The notes under the pieces: generated by a model
The model's input: only the letters and a program-made list of their open reading frames with translations
Database searches by the model: none
What the model was told of the DNA's origin: nothing
Made by a program: the position numbers and the translations under genes
Origin: Lantana camara
Taxonomy: Eukaryota > Streptophyta > Magnoliopsida > Lamiales > Verbenaceae
NCBI GenBank assembly: GCA_037501455.1
Contig: CM074855.1
Coordinates: 30,537,001 to 30,601,000, forward strand
Direction: 5' to 3'
Length of the DNA stretch: 64,000 nt
In this document: piece after piece, positions 44,844-57,112 of the stretch
Position numbering within the stretch: position 1 is the first letter of the stretch
Layout: every line of letters begins with the position of its first letter

Positions 44844-45126
44844 AGTCTTCATCTCCACCACTGTAAGCTATCTCCATTACTAAAACTCTACATTCACTTG
44901 GTTTCATCTTCTCTTTCTGATCATCATCTGACTTGAGCGTCGGAGAGCCAAATTGGGTATCACCCCCAGTTCCCCCAGCTTGGACTTCTGACCTCCGTTT
45001 TGTTGTGTTTGTCATAGCAGGTTGAACCCCCCCAGCTTTTCCAGAGAATTCCATCCTGTTTCCCCACATCAAACAAATTCTAAAAGTGTTGGAGTTTGGA
45101 CATCCGAAATCAGACCCATCATTTTT

Positions 45127-45143
45127 TGGCGCCGTCTGTGGGA
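45127..45143 (+). promoter_or_regulatory. Primer-binding site of element D
   Basis: TGGCGCCGTCTGTGGGA, five bases after the 5' LTR end CCATCA. The form is seen after 5' LTRs of Tat-lineage elements; the cognate tRNA was not determined. Confidence 0.72.
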
Positions 45144-45186
45144 AACCGTGCTAGTTGAACAGCAAACACCCCATTCTTCTTTCACA

Positions 45187-46107
45187 ATGGTTACTACGAG
45201 TTCAAGCACAGCTGGAGGCGTCAATGACCTCCCCCTCCCAGCCGTTACTGGAGGCATACCACCGGTTGGAGGAGCCCTACCCGTGGCGGAACAAGACGTG
45301 CCTCCGCCGGGCGCCACCCCTGAGCAACTGCCAGCCTTGGCGGTGGGAGGATCTGGAGCCCCTGTTTCCCAGAACATTCTATCCAATCACCTGCCCACCG
45401 CCCCAGTCCACCCCGGAGGGTACCCTGTTATGATGCCACCGCCGGGATACACCTTGACGCCTTCCCCAGTGATTCCCATACCCCAGCCATACCATGCCGG
45501 TCGAATGTAACTTCCCCGTTGTCATCCCAAAGGAGATTGAGGGGGTGGAGCTACCCCTAATGACGCCCCAGCAACTGCAAGCTATCTATACCCAATGCGA
45601 AGTTCAGGCTGCCCAGAACGCCTGGCAAAACTTCACTGCCACCTACTTTCGCTTAGGGATGGCTGCTCAGATTGCCCCTCTAATGGGAGGGTGGCAGGTC
45701 CATCCTCTAATGGCAGCTCAGACCGTTCTACAAGCTTGACCGCCACCCCCACCTGCAGAAGAGAAGGAAGTCCCCGCGAGGAGAGGAGAGGAACGTCCTC
45801 CGGCTGACAAGTGCAAGGAGCCCGTGGAGCGGATTAATGTTGAGGATGAGGCACTCTCACAGGCCTCAAAACGAGGATCTCACATCTCCAGACGAGGGAG
45901 CAAGGCTTGGGGGAAAGATCCCAACCTTCTCGCAGCTGTACAAGACCAGTTGTAGGGGTTACAGGATATGGTGGGATAGCTCTCTCGAGCGTGGTCTCAA
46001 ATCCCCCATGCTGGGGATGAGAGAGCCAATGCCAGAGACGCTCGTCGCCATGCCCACCAGCAACACGCCCCTCGGAACCATGAGCAGGAGGAAAATTATG
46101 AGAACTA
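45187..46107 (+). pseudogene. Element D gag N-terminal region, frameshifted
   Basis: ATG at 45187 opens a Pro/Gly/Ala-rich stretch that stops at 45510. Homologous-looking coding continues in another frame at 45494-45739 (TPQQLQAIYTQCEVQAAQ) and further on to 46107 with more breaks. Element C interrupts it at 46112. Gag would package the RNA. Confidence 0.65.
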
Positions 46108-47262
46108 CAACTTGTTAGGAATAGTGCCCTAGAAAGCCGATTCGACGTAATCTGCTTTGGGACTTTTCTTGTATCACAGACAATCTTTGAATAATATACG
46201 ATTGATTATAGGCAAACACTTCTTTATATGCCAATACGTGTTTTGTGTGTTTCCATTACGTGCGCATGTATGAGAACTCTCCTAATCCTGATGACTTTAG
46301 GACTCTACCATTTAGGTGAAATGGTTCATGAAACGAGCCCTATATCACATAAGTCATGATTAGTAAAATACTCCAAGCCGATGAGTCCTACAGACAGTGG
46401 GAGTGTCAACCTGACTCCTCTAAGGCTTGCTTGTGGGATCACGCCCTTAAGAAGGACCACCTTGTTTCATGGAGGTGCAAAGTGTATAGTTGATACGTGC
46501 GTGATACATGAGGGTGCTTACTTTAATAAGTAAGTTCACTGAGGTGCCCCGTGTGAGAACATTCCTAAATGGGAAAGGAAGTTTCTATTTCAGGAAATGG
46601 AAATTTCCAGATTAGGAAATATCTCACGAGTCATTGATGTGATTAATTGATCCTTAGACTTGAGGTTCCTTGTCACTTTATGAATTAACTCTGTAGTCTT
46701 TGGTATAAGCTTTAAAGGGTGTCGCCTTAGACAACTGATTCAAGGCTTATGCTGGGGCTGCACAAGTGATTCATGAAAGTGAATGAGAATCAAGAAAGGA
46801 CCTACACTTGCATATGCAAGGTGATCTCTTATTGTGTAAGTCATTCATATGCCATATGGAGTCCTTGGCCAAGGCAGTAGATCAAGACATCAAGAAAAGG
46901 GTTTCTTGGATTGAGATCAAATGGATATGAAATGCACTTAGCTTTAAGACCAGATTATTAGGGTTCTAATTATTCCCTTACCCTAGATCATGGTTGAGAG
47001 ATAGTAAGTAGGAGGATTGTATCTCACATGAATCAATGACTTAAAGGTTCTGTCGAATCCGAACATTCCAATTCAGCTAGGGGTTAAACACCTGTTGCTA
47101 GACTATGGTCGTTTAATCTGTGGACTGATTAATTAATTAGTGAATTAATTAATTAGGGTCACTGCTAATTGAATTGAGAACCTAGAGGGTCACACACAAC
47201 AATTTGGTTACATGAGTTGAGGCTTTAAAATGATTAAACGAGTTAATCAAGCCAGGAGGGTT

Positions 47263-47320
47263 CCACACGTGTGAAACCACACGTGTGGTTCACGTGAGTG
47301 ACACGTGTCACACACGTGTA
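47263..47320. promoter_or_regulatory. Five CACGTG palindromes in element C U3
   Basis: CACGTG hexamers within CACACGTGTG, CCACACGTGTGG, TTCACGTGAG, GACACGTGTC and CACACGTGTA, all in 58 bp, directly followed by TATAAATATATG. Repeated in the 3' LTR at 54943-55000. CACGTG is the plant G-box, bound by bZIP/bHLH factors. Confidence 0.65.
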
Positions 47321-47662
47321 TAAATATATGTGTATATTTATTTATGTATTAAATAATTAATGTGATTAATTATTTAATAGACTTTGGTTTAATTTTGAAT
47401 TAAAAAGAAAGTCTTATTTTGGAGAAAAATAATCTAGTTAATTAATTATGAATTAATTAATTAGATAAAATAAGTTATTTATTTTAAATAAATAAAGTAT
47501 AAAATTATCCAAAAATAGTTTGGATATTTTTAGCTCTCTTGAAAGTTGATTTGAATTAGAATTCAAAGTCAAAGTCAAAATTACTTGATGATCAAGTAAT
47601 AGGAGAGAGAGAGACCAAAATCCTAGCCCATTAAGGACTAGGAATTTCGTCTCTCCCCTTTC

Positions 47663-47690
47663 TTATATATAGGGGAGCTCATGCTCCCCT
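47663..47690 (+). promoter_or_regulatory. TATA box followed by a hairpin (element C LTR)
   Basis: TTATATATA overlaps AGGGGAGCTCATGCTCCCCT, an 8-bp perfect stem with a 4-base loop. Copy at 55343-55370. An alternative TATA is at 47319. Confidence 0.58.
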
Positions 47691-48388
47691 TTAGAGCTAA
47701 TTGACAATTCTTTTGGTTCATGTGTTGAACACCATCCTTTCTCCAAGATAAACAAAACCCTAGGTTAAGCCTAAACACTAACTAGAGAACTAGCATCCTT
47801 ACTAGTTAGATTGTAGCCAAGTTGGTGGACTATCTCTAGAGAGCTTCAAGTTAGAAGTTTTGAAGATTCGAGCTTTACCAAAAAGTGGGGATCAAGCAAA
47901 ACGATCAGAAGGGATGATGTAACGATTCTGAACCCGACGTGAAGCGAATGAAAAAATCGAACCAAAGAAGATGGCGAAAACCGTTCGTCCATATCCTGAA
48001 GGATGAATTTTTTCACGAGGGTTTTGTGACTGGCAGTTTTCTACTTTCGCAAAACTGGTTTTCGAAGGGAGTTTCAATCCTGCTTTTCTCGTTTCATGTT
48101 TCTTTCTTTATGTTATATTGTTAAGAACATCTCTAACATGAATTGAATCTAGGTTGGTGTGGATTGCTATCCCGACAATGGATTCTGAAGTAGAAAGAGA
48201 CTTTCGAGGGACGGGTTGTCAAGCCGCGAGAAGAGCGTTCTTGGGTGGCTTGAAACGCTTCAAGAAAGAATAAAAGAAAAGTAAGTTTTCTATCTTTACG
48301 AATTTGGATACACGATTGCGAGTTCAAGATCCTTTTGTTGGAAAAAATTTTAAATTCCGCTGCTTTCTGGTTCGTGTTTTCCAACAAG

Positions 48389-48401
48389 TGGTATCAGAGC
48401 C
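48389..48401 (+). promoter_or_regulatory. Primer-binding site of element C
   Basis: TGGTATCAGAGCC two bases after the 5' LTR; initiator-tRNA-Met type. Confidence 0.88.
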
Positions 48402-48649
48402 ACCTCGTTAATCGTGTTTCTGATTCGTCTCAATTATTCTGAATTTGGTAGAAATTCTTAGGCTTAGATGCGAATTAGGTATTCATGAGTTCTTTTAGAA
48501 AGCCTGAAATACGAAACTGTAATTTTTCCTGAATTTCTGAAACTGTTTTCTTAAATTGTGTTTTTGAAAACCGTTTTGATTGAAATATGTTTAAATCGAA
48601 TTTTTTTTTTAATTTTGGATTGAATTGGTTTTGAGAAACCTGGACACGA

Positions 48650-48860
48650 AACGGAACACGAAAAGGACGAGCCTAGGCGTGCTAGCACGTCGCACGCCCA
48701 GGCTCGCCGCTGCCGCCCAGCTCCTCCCGCAACCGCGCGGGAGCCGTCCCGGGCGCGCCCGTCCCGCAACCGCGCGGGACACCTGCCCAGCCCGCCTAGT
48801 CGCGGCGGGCGCTGCTGCGCGAAAGTGCCTAGCGCGGCTAGGCCCCTTTTCGGGCCCGTT
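48650..48860 (+). other. GC-rich island in element C leader
   Basis: Sharp GC-rich block in AT-rich surroundings. TCCCGCAACCGCGCGGGA occurs nearly twice (about 48724 and 48762), and CCTAGGCGTGCTAGCACG and CCTAGCGCGGCTAGG form short inverted repeats. The frame at 48625-48903 through it has no known domain. Confidence 0.6.
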
Positions 48861-50031
48861 TTCGTGTTTCGTGTTTTTGTGTTTTCGGTCCGTAAAATCC
48901 TGATTTAAATTTTATTTTAATTTTATCTTTTAAAATCAGTTTTGCTAAAATAAAACTATTTTAAAATTTTGATTAAATTGGGATTTTTGAGAAATTAAGC
49001 GATTTAAATTTTGGAAAAATTACAATCTTTATTTTCTGAAAATAATGAAAGAATAAAATTATTAATTTTGGAAATTAATTGGAATTTTATTGGTTTGTTG
49101 TTTTTCGGGTTTTATTGAAAAGGCTCTTGAACAAGAATTGCATCTAAGTCGTGTTTTAAGTCATTAGGACTTGAAACGAGAATTTTAATTTATTGGCTAA
49201 ATTTAAATTCTCGCAAAAGCATGTTAGGTGATCATGGGTTTAGATCTATGTATGGTTTTAATTTATGCACATGGATGGTTTAAATTGGGGTTGGAGCCCT
49301 ATAGTTGCGTTTTTCAATTGAGGTTGGAGCCTCACTTATGTGCGTACTGTTATGTGATTTATTATGTGGCTTTCCATATTACTGTTTTTGAGGCCGGGGT
49401 ATGCCCCGTGTAATTGTCTAAGGCCAATATGAAGATTGAGTCTTATTACTTTATGTCTTTTTCTTTTTATTGTAATTTGAGAGTAGAGATAGGTAGTGAG
49501 GTTTTATTTTCATTTTGGAGACAATGCACCCATGGAGTAAGATGGACCACATTCAAGTAACAAGGAGGCCATAAGTGAAGACCCCTCAAAATGTTAGGGA
49601 GGGGAATCTCAATTGTTAAATGTAATAGAGATAGGGCTCGTATTTTGTTACCGTTTTCCCTTATGTGATTTAAACTGTTTATGTGGCATGTATGTTAGAA
49701 CTTGTGATTGTGGAGTGGCTCCCACATATCACGCATAAGATAGGTAGAACCCATGATCATTACATGTTAGTATCATGCTAGGACATGTTATCTGTTTATG
49801 TGCTTGTTTGATATGCATTTAAGTGTACTTGCATTAATCAAGACTAATAAAATTGGATAACATATATGTTGGTGAGGTCGAACCGGACAACTCTCCGGTT
49901 GATTCGAAAATTCCCATTAAATATTAAGCTAATTTTGAACAAATAGGTGTTTAATTCGAGATGCAAATTTTGAATTAAATTCCTAGCATTCCATCAATAG
50001 GTTTTAAGTTTAGTAAGTAAAGCTAGTTATT

Positions 50032-50352
50032 GTCCGCGAGTCGTGGGATAGCTAGTGGAGCTTATTAGTTCTTAGTTACCTAATTAATCATTTTAAATGG
50101 TCAATATTTCGTGGTCAATTTTAGCAAGGGCGATGTCCGCGAGTCGTGGGTCGTTCGAACTAAGTTTTGGTCATGATCTTATGATTGATGGGTCTAGCTT
50201 AACGCCTAAGTAAATATGGATGTCGCACGAGTCGTGGGTCCATATTGAAAGATAGGTGATGCAAAAAACAATTACTAAGAATTCTAAAGGTGTTAGAATT
50301 GGTAAGTTGTACCTACCTAGGGTTCTTACTTAGAATGTCCGCGAGTCGTGGG
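50032..50352 (+). repeat. Four dispersed copies of GTCCGCGAGTCGTGGG in element C leader
   Basis: At 50032-50047, 50135-50150, 50222-50238 (GTCGCACGAGTCGTGGG) and 50337-50352, spaced 87-115 bp. The motif stays conserved although the DNA between copies differs and contains stops. Confidence 0.78.
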
Positions 50353-50599
50353 TTCGAGGTAAAATGCCTAGGATCTTAGTACCCATTGGGAAACGTGTTC
50401 CTCTTAGATCTTTGGGAATTATAGATCTTTGAAAAACAGTGGGAGCTACATTAGATTAAAGACCTTAACTTTTGTATATCGTTATAATTCAGCATGCCCA
50501 CATTTTCTCTGCTTAGCATTTAGGTTGTAGTTCTGTGATTATCTACAATATGAAATGCAAACCCATTCGTATCCATCCTTAAGTCAAATAAGATGACTA

Positions 50600-53500
50600 A
50601 GTCCTGACTAACTCTAAATGGCTTCGGATCCTAAAATTCATTTTAGAATCCGACTAGAGAAAGGCGTTCTCTAAAGGGCGAAGTTTTCAATTGTGAAAAG
50701 TCGACCCGGGCCAAAAGAGAAGCAATCTGAGGTGAATGGATTTTTCCAAACCACTTAAAAGCAATTGAACCACCTCATAAAAATGTTACAAGGTATAACA
50801 TTATGGAATTATTCAATATTCCAAATGAGGAAACAAGTGCACACGAACAAGGTCTAAAGATCTTAATTGAAGATCTTATGGTCTCGATCATCAACTGAGA
50901 AAAGAGTTCTCAATGCACTGATTGCTTACATTGCTTCGACTATCATTCAAACCCTTTATGCTCAACTAGAATGATGCTAATGTAGCATAATTAATCATTT
51001 AAGTTGATAATGGTTGAGAGCATCCTTAAGAAGGAATAAAAGGTTGAGATGGTTAATTCTTCTTCTAAAACTCCCTAAGTTAAAGGCTTGAAGGCCTAAA
51101 GAAGAAGAAACCCTTAAGAGCCCAATGGAGGGGCATGTAAGGGGTACGCCCAAAAGACACTAGAGATCAAATAGGACGTTTGCTTCTATGGTAGCAAATA
51201 AGGACTTTGAAAGGGAACTGCAAAGAGTATGAGTACTTTGAAATGTTACCTCGTTTAGTAATTCTACTAGGAATAGAATTTACTAGTCTTAAGTCAATTC
51301 TGCATAAGCCGTTGTGCAAAGACTCAAGGCACTAATGTTCTGAACATACAACGAGATAACAAAAGTAAGTGAGATGACAAAGCTTCGAATTACTTTGGAA
51401 CGTTGAGATATAAAAGGATTAGCAAGTCAGACACCTTAGGATCATTCTATGAAAATGAACCTATAATGTTGACTTCCTGTGAATCCTGTCATGAGGGAAG
51501 CGTTCCTGAATCCCGTTTATAAGAAACGTGGAACGTTCCAAAATTATAGTGGATTTCGATCCATGCTGATGAGTGTAAGATGCTTAATGTAAGCACTAGA
51601 TACAATTGTCAGTTTAATCATTATGAATGAATGTACTTGTTAAAGTACAAATTCGAAACTTATATGAAATTCTTAGAATTTCGAAAGGAGGTTAGGAACC
51701 GAAGTAGTCATAAGTTATAGTAAATCGATATGATCGAGATAGCCAATATCTTAGCAACTAATTCCTTACTCATCTTAGAGATAATAGGATTATCTCTCAG
51801 CGAGAACACCTTAGTGTTTCCGAATGAGGGAATGAAATCTAATGCAACATGGTCCATTCCATAGCAAGCTTTACTGACTTATAATCATTCTAGGAATAAA
51901 CTCCCAGAATATGCAGTTAGAGATTTTGAATTTAGTACCTTCCAAAATCAGTCCTTTAGTTGCACTATGCAATGTGGCATATTAAATTCCCTAATTATTC
52001 TTATCCAAGAATTTAGTAGAATCCTCTTAAGTGAAGAGGATAGTGGGAGATAAGTTTGAAATGAGTTCAAGTTTATACAACGATATTGAATATTGTTTCT
52101 GCAATTCCCTTAGACAAAGGTTGTTTGTCTCAAGGAATGTATCTTTCTCAAGGAATCGTTCCTATAGAAGAAGAAAGACAAGCAAGCAGACCTCAAAGAA
52201 ATTTAAGGATAAATATCCACGCCACATATAGAAGAAACGAGCCCATCTGATAAAATTTAGCCAAATTTTAGAGTATGTACACGTGTGAAACCCTTCTCTT
52301 AAGACGTGTTTAGAACGCGTTCCTAGATAGCCAAGGAATTACTTGAAGAGGAGACACTGTCAGATTTGGAATCTGAGTAGTGTAAGCAAGCCTTGAAATC
52401 CAATATGGATTCCATATACTCAAACCAAGTTTTGACCTTGGTTGATGCACCTGATAGGATCAAGCTCGTGGAGCTTCGAGTAAATGGAAAGCATTACAAC
52501 CTTCTTGACGATTGAAATGCAAAAGTCCATTTGGATTATGTTTACCACATCCTCATATTCTGACTATGAGATATGATAAATGAATATGAGAACTATTTTG
52601 TTCAATATGAGATTGAAAGAGACTGAAATAAGGTATTTCTATAAATCTCATATTCAGTGGGAGTATGCATAAGGTATGCAAATCCCTAAAGTCAATCTGT
52701 GGATTGATAAAGGCTTCTAGGAGTTAGACAATTCGATTCCACAGTCAAATCGTTTGACACAGATAGAAGTCGAATAAGTCTCAGAGTGTACATATGAAAG
52801 TTAGTGATGTAAGAGTCAATTTTGGTTCTTTAGAAGACGATGTCCTTCTCATTAGGAATGTCAAGGATGACGTGAAAGTTACCAATTCTTGTTTAAGAAA
52901 CAATTTGACATGAAAGATCTTGGTGATTATCCTATATTCTCGACATTCAGATCTATAGAAGATAGATCTAAGAGAATAAAAGGATTATCACAAAATGAGT
53001 ACATAACCACGGTACTAAAAGGAGTTTAGTATGGACAATGGAACGTGTCTTTTGAAGAGTATGTGTCCTAAGATAAACTTTGAGAAAGTTAGAATGTCCA
53101 AAATCCCTTTAAGTGAAAGGGTGCATAATGTATGAAAAGTTATGTACTAAATTAGATATGGCACAACACTAAGCGTAGTAGGCCGAATCTAATATGACCT
53201 CAGAGAAGGTCATTAAATCTCTGTAAAGGATGTCCTCAGAGTACTCGAGAAGAAATGAGGATATGTATTAGTTTACAGAGCCCAAAAGATCTTGTTGTTA
53301 GAAGGATATTTGATGTAACCGTTCATCAAACATGGATGATTATGAAATCATTGCAAGGATACAACTTCTACCAGAATGGTAATGCAATGTGTTGGAAAGG
53401 GTTCCAAGGACGGACATTGCAAAACTCGACTGTCGTAGTTGAGAACTTAGTCGTATTATATAACGCTAAGTTAAGTGTTTGGGTAAGAAACTCCATCTAA

Positions 53501-53780
53501 CCAGTTAGATGAAGTTCCTAGCATGAAACAACTCCTTTATCATATTGTATGATAAAATGGATGGTTGCTCAAGTAAGAGAACCAAGACCTCACCAAGAGA
53601 CTGAACACGTGATTACGAATCACTTTATAAGGAAAAGGTGTTTCCTAAGAGATGTGTAAACAAGAGGGTCACATCAGCAGAGAATATAGCAGATCCACTT
53701 TGGAAACGCCCAAAGTCAATAGGCTCTCAAAGTGCATCTTGAGAAGATGGGACTTAGAATACCTAAATGGCTTTTACGGG
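50600..53780 (+). pseudogene. Element C decayed Copia gag-pol
   Basis: No continuous frame. In mixed frames, near 52850-53020, pieces like MKDLGDY and GLSQNEYI match the Copia RT end. At 53230-53500 an RNase H trace (GYNFYQNGNAMCWK, then NSTVVVENL) appears. At 53560-53700 QVREPRPHQETEH and ENIADPL-like words match the RNase H end. The order is as in an intact Copia pol. Upstream (50600-52800) is too eroded to assign. Confidence 0.72.
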
Positions 53781-53792
53781 CAAGTGGGAGAT
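53781..53792 (+). promoter_or_regulatory. Polypurine tract of element C
   Basis: CAAGTGGGAGAT directly before TGTTAGGAATA, the 3' LTR. Confidence 0.85.
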
Positions 53793-56066
53793 TGTTAGGA
53801 ATAGTGCCCTAGAAAGCCGATTCGACGTAATCTGCTTTGGGAATTTTCTTGTATCACAGACAATCTTTGAATAATATACGATTGATTATAGGCAAACACT
53901 TCTTTATATGCCAATACGTGTTTTGTGTGTTTCCATTACGTGCGCATGTATGAGAACTCCCCTAATCCTGATGACTTTAGGACTCTACCATTTAGGTGAA
54001 ATGGTTCATGAAACGAGCCCTATATCACATAAGTCATGATTAGTAAAATACTCCAAGCCGATGAGTCCTACAGACAGTGGAAGTGTCAACCTGACTCCTC
54101 TAAGGCTTGCTTGTGGGATCACGCCCTTAAGAAGGACCACCTTGTTTCATGGAGGTGCAAAGTGTATAGTTGATACGTGCGTGATACATGAGGGTGCTTA
54201 CTTTAATAAGTAAGTTCACTGAGGTGCCCCGTGTGAGAACATTCCTAAATGGGAAAGGAAGTTTCTATTTCAGGAAATGGAAATTTCCAGATTAGGAAAT
54301 ATCTCACGAGTCATTGATGTGATTAATTGATCCTTAGACTTGAGGTTCCTTGTCACTTTATGAATTAACTCTGTAGTCTTTGGTATAAGCTTTAAAGGGT
54401 GTCGCCTTAGACAACTGATTCAAGGCTTATGCTGGGGCTGCACAAGTGATTCATGAAAGTGAATGAGAATCAAGAAAGGACCTACACTTGCATATGCAAG
54501 GTGATCTCTTATTGTGTAAGTCATTCATATGCCATATGGAGTCCTTGGCCAAGGCAGTAGATCAAGACATCAAGAAAAGGGTTTCTTGGATTGAGATCAA
54601 ATGGATATGAAATGCACTTAGCTTTAAGACCAGATTATTAGGGTTCTAATTATTCCCTTACCCTAGATCATGGTTGAGAGATAGTAAGTAGGAGGATTGT
54701 ATCTCACATGAATCAATGACTTAAAGGTTCTGTCGAATCCGAACATTCCAATTCAGCTAGGGGTTAAACACCTGTTGCTAGACTATGGTCGTTTAATCTG
54801 TGGACTGATTAATTAATTAGTGAATTAATTAATTAGGGTCACTGCTAATTGAATTGAGAACCTAGAGGGTCACACACAACAATTTGGTTACATGAGTTGA
54901 GGCTTTAAAATGATTAAACGAGTTAATCAAGCCAGGAGGGTTCCACACGTGTGAAACCACACGTGTGGTTCACGTGAGTGACACGTGTCACACACGTGTA
55001 TAAATATATGTGTATATTTATTTATGTATTAAATAATTAATGTGATTAATTATTTAATAGACTTTGGTTTAATTTTGAATTAAAAAGAAAGTCTTATTTT
55101 GGAGAAAAATAATCTAGTTAATTAATTATGAATTAATTAATTAGATAAAATAAGTTATTTATTTTAAATAAATAAAGTATAAAATTATCCAAAAATAGTT
55201 TGGATATTTTTAGCTCTCTTGAAAGTTGATTTGAATTAGAATTCAAAGTCAAAGTCAAAATTACTTGATGATCAAGTAATAGGAGAGAGAGAGACCAAAA
55301 TCCTAGCCCATTAAGGACTAGGAATTTCGTCTCTCCCCTTTCTTATATATAGGGGAGCTCATGCTCCCCTTTAGAGCTAATTGACAATTCTTTTGGTTCA
55401 TGTGTTGAACACCATCCTTTCTCCAAGATAAACAAAACCCTAGGTTAAGCCTAAACACTAACTAGAGAACTAGCATCCTTACTAGTTAGATTGTAGCCAA
55501 GTTGGTGGACTATCTCTAGAGAGCTTCAAGTTAGAAGTTTTGAAGATTCGAGCTTTACCAAAAAGTGGGGATCAAGCAAAACGATCAGAAGGGATGATGT
55601 AACGATTCTGAACCCGACGTGAAGCGAATGAAAAAATCGAACCAAAGAAGATGGCGAAAACCGTTCGTCCATATCCTGAAGGATGAATTTTTTCACGAGG
55701 GTTTTGTGACTGGCAGTTTTCTACTTTCGCAAAACTGGTTTTCGAAGGGAGTTTCAATCCTGCTTTTCTCGTTTCATGTTTCTTTCTTTATGTTATATTG
55801 TTAAGAACATCTCTAACATGAATTGAATCTAGGTTGGTGTGGATTGCTATCCCGACAATGGATTCTGAAGTAGAAAGAGACTTTCGAGGGACGGGTTGTC
55901 AAGCCGCGAGAAGAGCGTTCTTGGGTGGCTTGAAACGCTTCAAGAAAGAATAAAAGAAAAGTAAGTTTTCTATCTTTACGAATTTGGATACACGATTGCG
56001 AGTTCAAGATCCTTTTGTTGGAAAAAATTTTAAATTCCGCTGCTTTCTGGTTCGTGTTTTCCAACA
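53793..56066 (+). repeat. Element C 3' LTR
   Basis: 2274 bp, nearly identical to 46113-48386; followed by TSD CAACT and then element D gag. Confidence 0.92.
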
Positions 56067-56071
56067 CAACT

Positions 56072-57112
56072 AGCACCCCCTCGCGAGGGGCTCTCCCCTT
56101 GTGGAGGAGGTCTCAATAGCCCAAGCCGGAATAGGCAAGATCTCCCCTTCCATCAACCGTTCCGACGGGACTACTGACCCTGCAGAACACTTGGATCATT
56201 TCTTGCATTTGATGCACCTGTATGAAAATTCAAGCCACTACTGGGCCAAAGTGTTCGTTACTTCCCTCGTCGGAATGGCGCAGGAATGGTACAAGCGTTT
56301 TCCGCCCCGCTCGATCAGGGGGTACGAAGATCTTATCAACGCCTTCTTGAATCATTTCAACTCCTTGAAGGCTCCCGTCACAACACCAACCGCTCTTTAC
56401 AACCTGATCTAGGGAAAGCATGAGTCCCTCAGATCCTTTTTCGCTCGCTTCAACAAGGAGATACTTTTGGGTGAGAGGCCTTCAATGGATTTCTTGATCC
56501 CCGTGCTCTTTAAGGCTATCTACCATAAGCAGTATGTGAGCAAGAAGTTTACAGACGCCATCGTCGAGAGAAGGCCTGGATCACTTATGGCCATGAGGGA
56601 AATTGCCGAGCCATTCTTTGCGCTTGAGGATATGTACGGAACCAATGCGCCTAGATACCCTGGCCCTTTAAAGAACGAGCAGGGGCGCAATGATTCACGA
56701 AAGGATCGTCGGAGGTCTCCGCCTCCCCCTTGCAGACTCAAGCGTGTCCCCCTCACTCGGCCCAATTCCGAAGTCTACTCCCTATCTGATAAGAAACTCT
56801 TCAAGAGGCCTCAGAAGATGAAGGAAACAAAGGCATCGAAGCGCTCAGGGAAATATTGCGATTTTCATAAATAGAAGGGGCACGACACTGATGAGTGCTG
56901 CCAACTCGAGAGCGAGATAAAAAGGCTCATCATCGGGGGCCACTTAAAGGAGTTTGTGGCTCTACGACGAGCGTTGCAACGAGAGGGTCAGGGAAAGAAA
57001 GAGGAGCCCATCACGCTCAAGGAGCCCCCGAGGGTAGGGCCCTCCGGAGAGTAGCCATAGAGGGAAGCAAAAAATGTCCAAATAGGAGAATGCTCCCTTC
57101 GCGGTCATCCAC
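56072..57112 (+). pseudogene. Element D gag capsid and zinc-knuckle region
   Basis: Retrotrans_gag core from DPAEHLDHFLHLMHLY through GMAQEWYKRFPP to FNKEILLGERPS, broken by TAG at 56410-56412 where relatives have Q. Then a basic linker and the Tat-type CDFHK.KGHDTDEC knuckle, itself broken by TAG at 56872-56874. More stops occur near 57053. Confidence 0.82.

Larger units (their letters stand above)
41737..45121 (+). repeat. Element D 5' LTR, interrupted by a solo LTR
   Basis: Segments 41737-41909 and 44429-45121, about 866 bp together. The second segment from about 44510 matches 61640-62233. The first about 250 bp do not clearly match the start of the 3' LTR. Confidence 0.75.
46113..48386 (+). 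repeat. Element C 5' LTR
   Basis: TGTTAGGAATAGTGCCC...TTTTCCAACA, 2274 bp. The start resembles the element F LTR. Visible differences from the 3' copy are at about 46162, 46279 and 46401. Small frames inside (47892-48077, 47939-48124, 48133-48387) repeat in the other LTR and are not genes. Confidence 0.92.
46113..56066 (+). mobile_element. Element C: Copia retrotransposon with near-identical LTRs and decayed coding
   Basis: LTRs 46113-48386 and 53793-56066, both 2274 bp, with about three visible differences, and perfect TSD CAACT (46108-46112, 56067-56071). The PBS follows the 5' LTR and a PPT precedes the 3' LTR. The 5.4-kb interior has no frame above about 81 codons, although remnants of Copia RT and RNase H can be traced. 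It inserted into the gag of element D. Confidence 0.92.

Noticed and set aside
47892..48124. Overlapping 61-codon frames on both strands, also at 55572-55804
   Set aside because: Duplicated because they are in the two LTRs of element C; no evidence for coding.
48625..48903. 92-codon Ala/Arg-rich frame
   Set aside because: Produced by the GC-rich repeat-bearing leader of element C; no domain.
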